A stretch of 57,242 nt of DNA from Catenulispora pinisilvae (GCF_015356865.1 NZ_JAAFZA010000042.1:1-57242); one strand, 5' to 3'. Counted from the first letter of the stretch, positions 24,726 through 33,335 are shown. Made by a program: numbers and translations. The notes: generated from the letters alone by a model not told the origin.

Positions 24726-27700
24726 GTGTCCATCGAGTTGAGGCTGCTGCCCAAGGTCTCCTTCGCGGGGGAGGAGATCAACGGCGCGCGCTTGCACAGC
24801 CTGCTGGCGCTGCTCGCCACCGACCTGCGCAGCGGCTGCGGAACCGCCAGGCTGACAGCCGGACTGTGGCCCGATGAGCAGCCGGAGAATCCGGCCAAGG
24901 CGTTGCAGATCCTGGTCTCGCGGGTGCGGTCCCGCCTGGGATCGGACGTCATCGTGAAGACGGCGGTCGGGTACCGGCTGGCGCTGGCCGAGGACCAGCT
25001 GGACACGTCGGCGGCGGTGGTGAGCCTGTCGGCCGGCGCACAGCAGGCCCGGGCCGGCGAGCACTCGGCGGCGCTGGCCCACGCCGAGGCCGGACTCGCG
25101 CTCTGGAACGAGGCGGAGGACGCTGATCCGGCGCTTCAGGACCCGCTGTCGGTGCTGCGGACCGAACGGACCGCGACCCGTCGGGCCCTGGTCCGCGCCC
25201 GGGCGCTGGCCCTGGCGCGGCTCGGACGTCCGGCCGAGGCCCTGGAGGGGCTCACCGAGGTGGTGCGCGAGCGTCCGCGGGACGAGGAGGCGCTGCTGGA
25301 GCTGCTGCGCTGTGAGGCGGCCACGGCCGGACCGTCGGCGGCGATCGGCAGGTACGACGCCTATCGCAGGGCTCTGCGGGACCAGCTTGGAACCGATCCC
25401 GGCGCCGTCCTCAAGGCCGGGTACCAGCAACTGTTGACCGGCGAGAAGCCGGTAGTCCGGCACGGGGTCGCGTACGAACCGAACCCGCTTCTCGGGCGAG
25501 ACGAGGCGATCGCGACGGTGACCGAGCTGGTGGCGATGTCCCGGGTGACCTCGATCATCGGGCCCGGCGGACTCGGCAAGACGCGGCTGGCACACGCCGT
25601 CAGCCGAAGCGCGCGGCAGCAGGTGGTGCACTTCGTCCCACTGGCGGGCGTGCGAGACGACGGCGAAGTCGCGCTCGAGGTCGCCTCGGCGCTCGGAGTC
25701 AGCGAGGCGGTCTGGGCCCCGGCCGCGGGGTTCGCGGCGGCGGTGCGTGGCGCCACCGCCGATCCGCACGCAGCCGGCGGTGCGGCCCGCGTCCCCGACG
25801 ATGGTGCCCGGCGCGGCGCCGCGGTCCCGCCCCGACTGGTCCCGCCCCGGCTGGTCTCGGGCATCGCGCAAGTGCTCGGCAGCGGTCCGGTCCTGCTCGT
25901 CCTCGACAACTGTGAGCACATCGTCGGCGGCGTCGCCGAACTCGTCCGGGCACTCGTCGCGGCGATGAAGGACCTGCGGATCCTGACCACGAGCCGCACC
26001 CCGCTCGGCCTGTCCTCCGAGTCCGTCCACCGCCTCGCCGAGCTCGATCTCGAAACGACCGTCGAACTCTTCACGCAGCGCGCCAACGCCGCCCGGCCCG
26101 GCGTCGAACTCCCCGCCGCCGCCGTCGGCGAACTCTGCGCGCGCCTGGACGGTCTGCCGCTCGCCGTCGAGCTGGCCGCGGCCCGGGTCCGCGTCATGTC
26201 GGTGCCCGAGATCACCCGGCGGCTGGGCGACCGGTTCGCGCTGCTGCGCGCGACCGTGCGGGACGCGCCCGAACGCCACCAGACGCTGGAAGCGGTCGTC
26301 GGCTGGAGCTGGAACCTCCTGGATCCGGATGCTCGCAAGGCCATGCGTGCCCTGTCGGTCTTCCCCGACGGCTTCACCGCCGAGGCCGCGCGCCACCTCC
26401 TCGGCGACGACCTCGTCCTGGAACAGCTGGTCGACCAGTCGCTCCTCAAGATCGCTGACACGCCGGCCGGCCTGCGCTTCCACATGCTGGAGACGGTCCG
26501 CGAGTTCAGCGCCGCCGAGCGGCGCGCGGCCGGCGAATGTGACACCGTCCTGGCCGGATTCCTGGACTGGGCCGAGGACTTCGCGCTGGCGACTTACGAA
26601 GCCGCGCTCGGTACCGACGCCTACCCGAACCTCGACCACATCGGGTACGAGCAGGACAACCTCCAACTCGCGCTGCGGCACTCGCTCGACACGGACCGGG
26701 GCGAGGCGGTGGCGGCGACGGCCGCGGCGCTCGGCGTCTTCTGGAGCCTGCGCGCCGAATACTCCCGGATGGCCGCGCTCACCGAGGACATCGCCCGGCC
26801 GCTGTCCCACTTGCGTCCCGCCGCCGACGACACCGCCCTCATCGAGGCGAGCCGGACCGCCGCGCTGCTGTGTCTGCTCAACAGCCTGGTGTTTCCCAGT
26901 CCGGCCGCGCTCCGGCTCCGAGTCGTGCTCCGGCGCCTCCCGACAGTCCCGCCGGACACGGTCATCCGCGCCGGGCAGGCGGTGCTCACCGTCTCGGACC
27001 CGGCCGAGGTCATCGCCCTGTGCGACAGTCCGGAGCCGTTGCTCGCGGGCCTGGCCAACGCGGCCGCGAGCTACGTCTGGGAGCAGGACGGCGACCTCCA
27101 CCGGGCGCTGGCCTGCGCCGAGCGCATGCTCGCCGTGATCCGGGAGGCCGGGCCGCGGTGGACGCGGCTGGTGGCGCACGGCCGGATCGCCGAGCTGAGC
27201 CTGAACCTGGAGCGGGGCGAGGCGGCCCGTCGGCACCTGCACGCCGCGCTGGACATCCTCGGCGGGAACGAGGACAGGTTCGGCATCATGTGGTCGCTGG
27301 CCACGGCCAACCTCGTGACCGGCGACGCCGACGCGGCCGAGCACTGGATCGAGCAGGCCGAGCGGACCGGGACCGAGCTGTCCTCGGCCTCCACGTCCTA
27401 CCGCCTCGGGGTGTGCGCCGAGCTCCGCCTCCAGCAGGGCGACATCGACGCCGGCCTGCGGCTGTGGCGGCGCGCCGCCGATCCGGCACTGGGGACCAGC
27501 GATCCGCTCTACCGGAGCGATCCGCCGGGCCTGGAGCCGTCCACCCTGACCGCCCAGGCGTGCTGCGTCATCGCGCACGCCGCCCACGACCGCCTGGACC
27601 TGGTCGGCCCCATCGTGTCCGAGCTCGCCCGCAAGCTGCTCGCCATCTTGGAGAACTCGGCCGGTCAGTCGTTCTACCAGTTCGACTCCCCGGTCCACGG

Positions 27701-27953
27701 CGTGCTGCTGATCGCGCTGGCGGTCGACGACATCGGCCGGGGTGCCGGGGCCGACGGCGCGCGCACCATCGCCCTCGCCGAGCGCTTCGGTTTCCCGAAG
27801 ACCCTCCAGCCCACGCTGTCCTCAGCCCGGATCACCGCCGTGGCCCGCGCCGCCGACGGGCCGGCGTACGAGGACGCCGTGTCCTCCTACGCCGGCCTGG
27901 GCCGGGACGGGCTGCGAACCGTGGCCCGGGCTACCGCGAAGGGCCGCGGTTGA
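24726..27953 (+). CDS. AfsR/SARP-type regulator with BTAD and NB-ARC-like ATPase domains
   Basis: This 1075-residue protein starts at GTG 24726. Domains in order are: an OmpR/SARP-type winged helix (residues 1-85, QILVSRVRSRLG and GYRLAL), a bacterial transcriptional activation domain (about 95-235), an NB-ARC/AAA module, and a TPR-like C-terminal part (about 600-1075). The ATPase module has P-loop GPGGLGKTRLAHAV near 280, Walker B VLLVLDNCEHI near 395 and TTSRTPLG as sensor. Between strand and Walker B, residues ~345-380 form a Pro/Arg/Ala-rich insert (RRGAAVPPRLVPPRLV), which is not usual. Such proteins activate antibiotic or transport genes; the convergent DrrAB-like transporter is a plausible target (inference). 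Confidence 0.9.
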   Translation: MSIELRLLPKVSFAGEEINGARLHSLLALLATDLRSGCGTARLTAGLWPDEQPENPAKALQILVSRVRSRLGSDVIVKTAVGYRLALAEDQLDTSAAVVSLSAGAQQARAGEHSAALAHAEAGLALWNEAEDADPALQDPLSVLRTERTATRRALVRARALALARLGRPAEALEGLTEVVRERPRDEEALLELLRCEAATAGPSAAIGRYDAYRRALRDQLGTDPGAVLKAGYQQLLTGEKPVVRHGVAYEPNPLLGRDEAIATVTELVAMSRVTSIIGPGGLGKTRLAHAVSRSARQQVVHFVPLAGVRDDGEVALEVASALGVSEAVWAPAAGFAAAVRGATADPHAAGGAARVPDDGARRGAAVPPRLVPPRLVSGIAQVLGSGPVLLVLDNCEHIVGGVAELVRALVAAMKDLRILTTSRTPLGLSSESVHRLAELDLETTVELFTQRANAARPGVELPAAAVGELCARLDGLPLAVELAAARVRVMSVPEITRRLGDRFALLRATVRDAPERHQTLEAVVGWSWNLLDPDARKAMRALSVFPDGFTAEAARHLLGDDLVLEQLVDQSLLKIADTPAGLRFHMLETVREFSAAERRAAGECDTVLAGFLDWAEDFALATYEAALGTDAYPNLDHIGYEQDNLQLALRHSLDTDRGEAVAATAAALGVFWSLRAEYSRMAALTEDIARPLSHLRPAADDTALIEASRTAALLCLLNSLVFPSPAALRLRVVLRRLPTVPPDTVIRAGQAVLTVSDPAEVIALCDSPEPLLAGLANAAASYVWEQDGDLHRALACAERMLAVIREAGPRWTRLVAHGRIAELSLNLERGEAARRHLHAALDILGGNEDRFGIMWSLATANLVTGDADAAEHWIEQAERTGTELSSASTSYRLGVCAELRLQQGDIDAGLRLWRRAADPALGTSDPLYRSDPPGLEPSTLTAQACCVIAHAAHDRLDLVGPIVSELARKLLAILENSAGQSFYQFDSPVHGVLLIALAVDDIGRGAGADGARTIALAERFGFPKTLQPTLSSARITAVARAADGPAYEDAVSSYAGLGRDGLRTVARATAKGRG

Positions 27954-28716
27954 ACAGGGCGCGCGACCAGAAGTAGCCGCCGAGCGCCATCGCCGAGCAC
28001 CACGCGACGGCGACCCAGCCGCTGTGCCCGATCGGCATGCCGAGCAGCAGGCCCCGGATGGTGTCGATGATCGGGGTGAAGGGTTCGTTGCGGGCGAACC
28101 AGCGCAGCGCCCCGGACAGCGACCCGATCGGGACGAACGCGCTGCTGATGAACGGCAGTACCTGGACCAGCAGCGTGAAGCCGCTCGTGCCCTCGGGCTT
28201 GTTCGCCGCCAGGCCGATCGCCACGGACAGCCAGGTGATGGCGATCGTCAGGAGGCTGATGACACCCAGCAGGCCGAGCCAGGCCAGCGCGTCGGCACGG
28301 GTGTGCAGGCCGCTGAGGGCCGCGACGCACAGGACGAGCGAGATGGCGATCAGGGTCCTGATGACGGCGCCGATGACGTGGCCGGTCAGGACGGCCGTCC
28401 GGGTGATCCGCATGGTGCGCAAGCGGGCCATGATGCCCGAGGTCATGTCGCTGTTGACCCGCAGTGCCGTCGTCGAGCTGCCGTAGCCGACGGTCATCAG
28501 CACGATGCCGGGGACGATGTAGTCCACATACGAGGTGCCGGGGGCGAAGGCCGCGACGGAGGCCTTCATCGAACCGCTGAAGACGCCGGCGAACAGCAGG
28601 AACAAGATGATCGGGACGACGAGCGAGGAGATCATCATCACCGGGTAGCGGACGGTCTGCCGCAGACTGCGGCGCGTCATGGTGGCCGAGTCGGCGAAGA
28701 AGGCATGGGAGCTCAT
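27931..28716 (-). CDS. ABC transporter permease, daunorubicin-resistance DrrB type
   Basis: The 261-residue protein has about six membrane segments and belongs to the ABC-2 family. It shows a cytoplasmic amphipathic start (TMTRRSLRQTVRYPVMMISSLVVPIILFLLFAGVF in part) and the loop GIMARLRTMRITRTAVLTGHV, which contacts the ATPase. GYFWSRALFNRG ends the last helix. Its start overlaps the ATPase gene stop by ATGA (28713-28716), so both are translated together. It probably exports a hydrophobic drug or lipid. The 3' end overlaps the AfsR-like gene by 23 bp. Confidence 0.9.
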   Translation of the reverse strand: MSSHAFFADSATMTRRSLRQTVRYPVMMISSLVVPIILFLLFAGVFSGSMKASVAAFAPGTSYVDYIVPGIVLMTVGYGSSTTALRVNSDMTSGIMARLRTMRITRTAVLTGHVIGAVIRTLIAISLVLCVAALSGLHTRADALAWLGLLGVISLLTIAITWLSVAIGLAANKPEGTSGFTLLVQVLPFISSAFVPIGSLSGALRWFARNEPFTPIIDTIRGLLLGMPIGHSGWVAVAWCSAMALGGYFWSRALFNRGPSR

Positions 28717-29762
28717 CGCGCGTCCTCCATCTGCTCAGTGGTGGTGGGGTCCTGGTCGGCGGCGTGGTTCTGGTCAGTGCGGTTCTGGTCTGTGCGGTTC
28801 CGGTCGGCGCGGTTCAGGTCGGTGGTGGCGCGGCCGGTCAGGGCGAAGAAGACGTCGTCGAGGTCGGGGCTGTGCACCGACAGCGTCCGCACCTCGATCG
28901 AGGTGTCGTCGAGCCGGCGCATCAGGGCGCGCAGAGCCGGGACGCCGCCGTCGCCGGGCACCTGGAGCGTGAGCGCGTCGTCATCGCGGGCCATGACCTG
29001 CAGGACGCGCGAGGCGGCGTCCAGAGCGGCCAGATCAGCGAACGCGAGCTCGATGTGGCCGCCGGACACGCGGGCCTTCAGCTCGGCCGGCCGGCCCTGG
29101 GCGACGATCCGGCCGTCGTCCAGCACCGCGACGCGGTCGGCGAGCTCATCGGCCTCGTCCAGCATCTGCGTGGTGAGCAAGATCGTGACGCCGTCGTCGG
29201 CCAGGCGTCGGATCGTGGCCCACATCGTGCGGCGGCTGCGCGGGTCCAGGCCGGTGGTCGGCTCGTCGAGGAAGATCACGCACGGGTTCCCGACCAGCGT
29301 CATGGCCAGGTCGAGCTTGCGCTTCATGCCGCCGGAGTACGTCGCCGCGGTCTTCCCGGCGGCCTCGGTGAGATCGAAGCGGGCCAGCAGCTCCGCGGCG
29401 CGCGCCCGCCCGGCCTTCTTGCCCAGGTGGTGCAGGTCGGCCATGAGGATCAGGTTCTCGCGGCCGGTCAGCAGATCGTCCACGGCCGAGAACTGCCCGG
29501 TGACGCCGATCGCGCCGCGCACGCCCTCGGCGTCCCGCGCCACGTCGTGCCCGCCGACGACCGCTGTACCGCCGTCAGCGGCGATGAGCGTCGACAGGAT
29601 GTTGACGACCGTCGTCTTGCCGGCACCGTTCGGGCCGAGCAGAGCGAGGATCGAGCCGTCGGCGACCACGAGGTCGACGCCGTCCAGGACAGTGTGGCGG
29701 CCGTAGGCCTTGCGCAGGCCCGAGACCGTGATCGCGGCCGGGTGTTCGGTGGGGTCCGTCAT
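28713..29762 (-). CDS. ABC transporter ATP-binding protein, DrrA type
   Basis: The 349-residue ATPase has Walker A GPNGAGKTTVVN, a Q-loop near GVTGQFSAVDDLLTGREN, signature YSGGMKRKLDLAMTL, Walker B CVIFLDEPTTGLD and a switch His region (ILLTTQMLDEADEL). A DrrA-type C-terminal domain follows to about residue 315. The last ~35 residues are a low-complexity tail (NRADRNRTDQNRTDQNH) made by a 15-bp tandem repeat and are unlikely to be needed for transport. It forms a two-gene export operon with the permease. Confidence 0.93.
   Translation of the reverse strand: MTDPTEHPAAITVSGLRKAYGRHTVLDGVDLVVADGSILALLGPNGAGKTTVVNILSTLIAADGGTAVVGGHDVARDAEGVRGAIGVTGQFSAVDDLLTGRENLILMADLHHLGKKAGRARAAELLARFDLTEAAGKTAATYSGGMKRKLDLAMTLVGNPCVIFLDEPTTGLDPRSRRTMWATIRRLADDGVTILLTTQMLDEADELADRVAVLDDGRIVAQGRPAELKARVSGGHIELAFADLAALDAASRVLQVMARDDDALTLQVPGDGGVPALRALMRRLDDTSIEVRTLSVHSPDLDDVFFALTGRATTDLNRADRNRTDQNRTDQNHAADQDPTTTEQMEDAR
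28764..28823. repeat. Four tandem 15-bp repeats in the drrA-like gene tail
   Basis: Four 15-base units of the form g(c/t)ggttc(t/c/a)ggtc(a/t/g)g(t/c) follow each other without a gap. On the minus strand they encode a five-residue Arg/Thr/Asp/Gln/Asn repeat at the C-terminus of the ATPase. Confidence 0.75.
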
Positions 29763-29919
29763 GCGGGAAAGGCTGCGTCCGGGGCGGATCAGCGCGGTTT
29801 CAGCGCGGTTTCACCGGTGCCGTCAGCCCTGGTCAGAGCCCATGGCGCGGCGCTCGAAATGCGGCCGGGGACGAATCGGGCGATCCTGGGACAGCCGGAC
29901 GATCGCGAGGAGGATGGCC

Positions 29920-30108
29920 ATGTCGATTCTCGACAAGATCAAGGGCCTGCTCAAGGGCCATGAGGACCAGGCGCACAAGGGCATCGATAAGGCGGGCGAC
30001 GTCTTCGACTCGAAGACCGGGAACAAGTACCAGGGCCAGGTCGACACGGTTCAGAAGAAGCTCGCCGACCAAGTCGGGAACCGTCCGCCCACGGACGAGC
30101 GGCGCTAG
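29920..30108 (+). CDS. Small antitoxin-like protein (MT0933/Rv0909 family)
   Basis: The 62-residue protein begins MSILDKIKGLLKGHEDQAHK and continues GIDKAGDVFDSKTGNKYQGQ, ending NRPPTDERR. It is charged, helical and amphipathic, as in the MT0933-type antitoxins of actinobacteria. A strong GAGGAGG lies about 6 nt before the ATG at 29920. The usual partner (an SRPBCC-type toxin in Mycobacterium) is not next to it: what follows is a broken regulator gene on the other strand. It is therefore an orphan, or a general stress-type protein of the same fold. Confidence 0.75.
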   Translation: MSILDKIKGLLKGHEDQAHKGIDKAGDVFDSKTGNKYQGQVDTVQKKLADQVGNRPPTDERR

Positions 30109-30109
30109 C

Positions 30110-30375
30110 TCAACTCATACTGAGGGGCTCGGCCAGGTGCTCGCGAGTCCAGCGTTCGAAGGCCGCGACGGTGGGATCGCTCTGGGCCAGGGAGCTGGGG
30201 ATGGTGTACGCGGACTGCGACGGGCGTTCGTCGACCACCAGGTAGCGGGTCACCAGGTCGGCGAGGGCGGGGCTGCCGGCTCGGACGATGGCCAGCGCGA
30301 GGTCGATGTGCCCGAAGGCGGCGCCGGCGGTGACGATGCCGTCGCAGGCGACGACCATCTGGCTGATCCGCACGC
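30110..30375 (-). pseudogene. Remnant of a GlxA-like AraC-family regulator (linker region only)
   Basis: The minus strand encodes the inner part of a DJ-1/PfpI-AraC regulator. Segments TAGAAFGHIDLALAIVRAG, RYLVVDERPSQSAYTIP and AAFERWTREHLAEP are typical of the linker between the amidotransferase-like and HTH domains. It stops after EPLSMS where the HTH domain should begin, and the upstream catalytic-like domain is missing beyond about 30375. An ATG at 30394 gives a 94-codon frame, but both functional domains are absent, so it is a gene fragment. Confidence 0.75.
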
Positions 30376-30539
30376 CGATGCACCCCGAGGACACCCACGA
30401 CTTCCTCGCCGCGCTGCACCCGCTCGGGCGGATGGGCGAGATCGGCGACGTCGTCGAGGCGGTGCTCTACTTGGAGGAGGCCTCATTCGTGACCGGGGAG
30501 ACCCTGCACGTCGACGGCGGTCAGAGTGCGGGCCACTGA
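30372..30539 (+). pseudogene. C-terminal remnant of a short-chain dehydrogenase/reductase
   Basis: From about 30372 the plus strand reads TPMHPEDTHDFLAALHPLG, then MGEIGDVVEAVLYLEEASF and TGETLHVDGGQSAGH, stop. This is the last ~55 residues of an SDR, including the P-x-G-E-x-x-D-V and VDGG end motifs. The Rossmann half and the active-site Tyr-Lys are missing. It abuts the AraC remnant in opposite orientation and is followed after 15 bp by the SnoaL-like gene, probably its former operon partner. Confidence 0.78.
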
Positions 30540-30554
30540 GGAAGGCGAGTCACC

Positions 30555-31004
30555 ATGAACACCACGAGTACGCCTACTGGTACTGGTACTGGTAGACCCT
30601 CGCCCTCGCCCTCGCCCTCGCCCTCGCCCACGCCCACGACTGCGGTCGAGAACGAGACGGCGCTCCGCGACGTCCTCGACCGCTGGAAGACCCACGTGGA
30701 CGCGCACGAGCCCGAGCACGTCGCCGCCGTCTTCACCGAGGAGGCGTTGTTCCAGGGCCTGCACCCTTATAGCGTCGGGCGGCCCGGCGTCGCCGAGTAC
30801 TACGCATCGCAGCCCCTCGGCATGACGGCCGACTACCAGATCCTTCACAGCCGGCGCCTCGCCGATGGTCTGGTGCTCGGATACCTGCGCGTGTCCTTCG
30901 GGCTCACCGACCGGCCGGCGCTCACGGTGTATATCAGTGTTCTGGCCAAGAGGGAGTCAGAGGGCTGGCTTCTCGACCATTACCAGGTTTCGAAGCTGGA
31001 CTGA
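30555..31004 (+). CDS. SnoaL/NTF2-like (SgcJ-EcaC family) protein with repeat-encoded N-terminus
   Basis: The protein is 149 residues. After a Thr/Gly/Pro/Ser-rich start of about 30 residues comes a single NTF2-like domain: ENETALRDVLDRWKTHVDAH, AAVFTEEALFQG, GRPGVAEYYASQ, then strands to EGWLLDHYQVSKLD. The fold forms a small-molecule pocket; the function (isomerase, hydrolase or binding) is not predictable. GGCGAG precedes the ATG. The N-terminal Pro-Ser/Pro-Thr run is encoded by a hexanucleotide repeat and is probably dispensable. Confidence 0.83.
   Translation: MNTTSTPTGTGTGRPSPSPSPSPSPTPTTAVENETALRDVLDRWKTHVDAHEPEHVAAVFTEEALFQGLHPYSVGRPGVAEYYASQPLGMTADYQILHSRRLADGLVLGYLRVSFGLTDRPALTVYISVLAKRESEGWLLDHYQVSKLD
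30576..30638. repeat. Hexanucleotide tandem repeats at the 5' end of the SnoaL-like gene
   Basis: ACTGGT occurs three times in tandem (30576-30593). After a three-base gap CCCTCG occurs five times and CCCACG twice (30597-30638). They encode Thr-Gly and Pro-Ser/Pro-Thr dipeptides. As six is divisible by three, expansion would lengthen the protein rather than switch it off. Confidence 0.85.
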
Positions 31005-31013
31005 GACCGGTCT

Positions 31014-32426
31014 TCAGCCGATCGCGGCGCGCAGCCGGTCTTGTGTCTCGTGCATGAGGGCTCGTGCCTCGATCGCGTGCGCGCCGACCAGGATGCCATC
31101 GCGTTTGACGAATTCTCCGCCGACCAGGACCGTCTCGACGTCGGCCGGGCCGGCGCCGAGTCCGAGCATCGCGACCGGATCGCCGAAGCCGTCCAGGTGC
31201 GGCGAGCGCAGGTCGACGACGGTGATGTCGGCCTGCTTGCCGGGGGTGAGCGAACCGGTCTGGTCGGCCAGGCCGAGTACCTCGGCACCGCTGAGCGTGG
31301 CCAGCCGCAGCATGTCCCGCTGGTGCAGGGCGACTTCGTGCACCATCTCGTTGCGGGCCAGGGAGCCGGCGTTCGCCCGGGAGCGTTCGGCGGCCAGCGC
31401 GAGGCGCATCTCGGAGAACAGGTCGGTGCCGGCGCTGCAGATCGTGTCCACCCCGAGTCCGGAGACGATGCCGCGTTCCAAGGCGCGCCCGGTCGCGGGG
31501 TAGGTGCCGAACTGCATGAGCAGGTCAGTGCTCGGGGTGATGGTGACGGTCCCGCCGGAGGCGGCGATGAGGTCCATCTCCTCGTCGGTGAGTTGGTTGG
31601 CGTGGATGTAGTTGACGTCCGGGCCGAGCAGCCCGTCTCGGCGGAGCTGGGTGACCGCGTCCGCGGTGCCGGCCATCCCGACGTGGATGGAGATCGGCAG
31701 GCCCAGCTCGCGGGCGAAGGCGAAGTCTTCGCGGTTGCGCTCGGGTGAGGTGAAGCAGGGGCCGCGCAGCGCCATGCCCATGTGCAGTCTTCCGCGCTTT
31801 CCGGGTTGTCCGTGTCCTTCGCGTCCTCCTCGTCCTCCGGGTTCGCCGTGCTCGCCGAGTCCTTCGCGCCCTGCGGTATCGCGGTCGGCGGGGAACTGCT
31901 CGTCGCGCATGCGCCGGGCGTCGAGCGGGTGCGGCGGATTGGGGTCGGTGCTGGCCGGGCCGGGTCCGCCGTAGAAGAAGACGCCGCGGATCCCGGATTC
32001 GAGCAGGCCCCGCAGATTGGCGTCGGCGTGGTCGGCCGACTGAAGCGCGTGGGCCCAGTCGCCGATCGTGGTGATGCCCGCGTCCAGCGCCTGCGACGCT
32101 CCCCACAGCGTGCCGGCGTAGATGTCGGCCGGGGTGTGATTGAGGGCGATCCCGGTCAGTACGGCGGGTCCATAGCCGTATCCGGTCATCTGCGGGGTGA
32201 ACCCGGCGATCGCGCCCTGCCACACGTGCCGGTGGGTGTCGATCAGGCCGGGGATCACCAGTCGGCCCTTCGCGTCGACGACCTCGGCGTCCGGCCCCGG
32301 ACGCAAGCCGGTGCCGATCTGGGCGATGACGCCGTCGAGCACGCGCACGTCGCCGCCGGGCAGGTCGCCGAGCGCGTCGTCGAACGTCACGACGTGGCCG
32401 CCGGTGATCAGGATTTCGTCGGACAT
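31014..32426 (-). CDS. Amidohydrolase (cytosine-deaminase/TRZ-ATZ-like)
   Basis: The 470-residue protein has the composite beta-sandwich/TIM barrel of metal amidohydrolases. It starts ILITGGHVVTFDD, and the metal motif HxH is in GLIDTHRHVWQG near residue 65. LGLPISIHVGMAGT, the barrel His, is near 230, and the metal Asp lies after GTVTITPSTDLL or in LGVDTICSAGTDLFSEM; SLTPGKQADITVVDL near the end is typical. Residues ~175-205 are a Gly/Arg/Glu-rich insert (GGRGGREGHGQPGKRGRLH) that looks like a repeat expansion. Close families deaminate aminopyrimidines or triazines. It is convergent to the SnoaL-like gene and 54 bp downstream of the SDR gene. Confidence 0.88.
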   Translation of the reverse strand: MSDEILITGGHVVTFDDALGDLPGGDVRVLDGVIAQIGTGLRPGPDAEVVDAKGRLVIPGLIDTHRHVWQGAIAGFTPQMTGYGYGPAVLTGIALNHTPADIYAGTLWGASQALDAGITTIGDWAHALQSADHADANLRGLLESGIRGVFFYGGPGPASTDPNPPHPLDARRMRDEQFPADRDTAGREGLGEHGEPGGRGGREGHGQPGKRGRLHMGMALRGPCFTSPERNREDFAFARELGLPISIHVGMAGTADAVTQLRRDGLLGPDVNYIHANQLTDEEMDLIAASGGTVTITPSTDLLMQFGTYPATGRALERGIVSGLGVDTICSAGTDLFSEMRLALAAERSRANAGSLARNEMVHEVALHQRDMLRLATLSGAEVLGLADQTGSLTPGKQADITVVDLRSPHLDGFGDPVAMLGLGAGPADVETVLVGGEFVKRDGILVGAHAIEARALMHETQDRLRAAIG

Positions 32427-32438
32427 GGTGGACTCTCC

Positions 32439-32490
32439 GTTTCAGGTCGTTGTTTCAGACCGTTGCTTCAGGTCGTTGTTTCAGATCGTT
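32439..32490. repeat. Four tandem 13-bp repeats between the SDR and amidohydrolase genes
   Basis: The unit g(t/c)ttcag(g/a)(t/c)cgtt is repeated four times without gaps, filling the intergenic spacer and covering the SDR stop codon. On the minus strand this lies just upstream of the amidohydrolase ribosome site (GGAGAGTC). A local copy-number change would alter spacing, not protein. Confidence 0.85.
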
Positions 32491-33248
32491 GTGCCAGTGA
32501 GCTCGGCGCAGTAGTCGAGCAGGGCGTCTTGAGCCTTCGCCTCGTGCGCCTCAGCGGAGACGAAGCGCTCCTGCCGGTGGTAGAAGTGCCGACCGGTGAG
32601 CATCGCGGCCTCGTCGTCGCTGACGGCGAGCCAGGCCTGGGTCACAGGGCCCTGATCCAAGTCGTCCGGCGCGCCGAGGCCGCCCATCTTCGTCGCGACC
32701 CAGCCGGGTTCCACCGAGTTCGACAGCACGTCCGGCCATAGCCGGGCGATCCCGAACGCGAGCAGGACATCGAACAGCTTGCTGTCGCTGTAGGCCTGCG
32801 TGCCGCTCCAGCGGCGGTCGGTCCACTGCGGATCGGACAGGTCCGGATCCCCGCCGCGGGCCAGGCCCGAGCTGAGGTAGACCAGCCGGTCGGGGCGCGT
32901 CATCAGCGCGGTCAGCAGGTAGGGCGCGAGCACGTTGACGGTGAACAGCTGGGACAGGCCGTCGACGGTCTGGACGCGGCGCGGCTCGCGAAAGCCGATG
33001 CCCGCGTTGTGGATGACGGCGTCGAACCGGCCCGCCGCATTGGCAGCGGCGGCGAGCGATCGGATGCCGTCGAGCGATCCCAGATCGCCCACCAGCACGT
33101 TCTCGGCGTCGGGTACAGCGGCGCGTGCGTGCGCGGCCCGCTGGTCGTTGCGGGCGTGCAGAGTGACCGCGTGGCCCTGGCCGACCAGCAGTCGACCGGC
33201 CATCAGGCCGAGCCCGTCGGAGGATCCGGTGATCAGGACGTGAGCCAT
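32481..33248 (-). CDS. Short-chain dehydrogenase/reductase (SDR)
   Basis: The 255-residue protein has the NAD(P) motif ITGSSDGLGLMAGRLL, a basic residue after strand 2 (HARNDQ) suggesting NADP, and the structural motif VIHNAGIGF. Ser of the triad lies in VYLSSGLA and the catalytic Tyr-x3-Lys in QAYSDSKLFDV. It is followed by VEPGWVATKMGG. Length and motifs are normal for a classical SDR. AAGGTCTAACG precedes the ATG. It is divergent from the epimerase gene, with a 242-bp regulatory spacer carrying nested palindromes. Confidence 0.92.
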   Translation of the reverse strand: MAHVLITGSSDGLGLMAGRLLVGQGHAVTLHARNDQRAAHARAAVPDAENVLVGDLGSLDGIRSLAAAANAAGRFDAVIHNAGIGFREPRRVQTVDGLSQLFTVNVLAPYLLTALMTRPDRLVYLSSGLARGGDPDLSDPQWTDRRWSGTQAYSDSKLFDVLLAFGIARLWPDVLSNSVEPGWVATKMGGLGAPDDLDQGPVTQAWLAVSDDEAAMLTGRHFYHRQERFVSAEAHEAKAQDALLDYCAELTGTTI

Positions 33249-33335
33249 CGTTAGACCTTCAGGAGAAGTGTTCGAGATTCATCTCGGGCCGCTGTCGCGG
33301 CGACACATCCACTGTCGATCTCCCGGCCTCGCGCT

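Noticed and set aside
24609-27698. 1029-codon open frame on the minus strand
   Set aside because: It is the antisense of the AfsR-like gene, with no domain pattern; high GC at third positions keeps it open.
30597-30638. Phase-variation switch by the CCCTCG array
   Set aside because: The unit is six bases, so gain or loss cannot shift the frame; only tail length would change.
32439-32490. Possible CRISPR-like array
   Set aside because: The 13-bp units are directly adjacent with no spacers and no cas gene is present; it is a simple tandem repeat.
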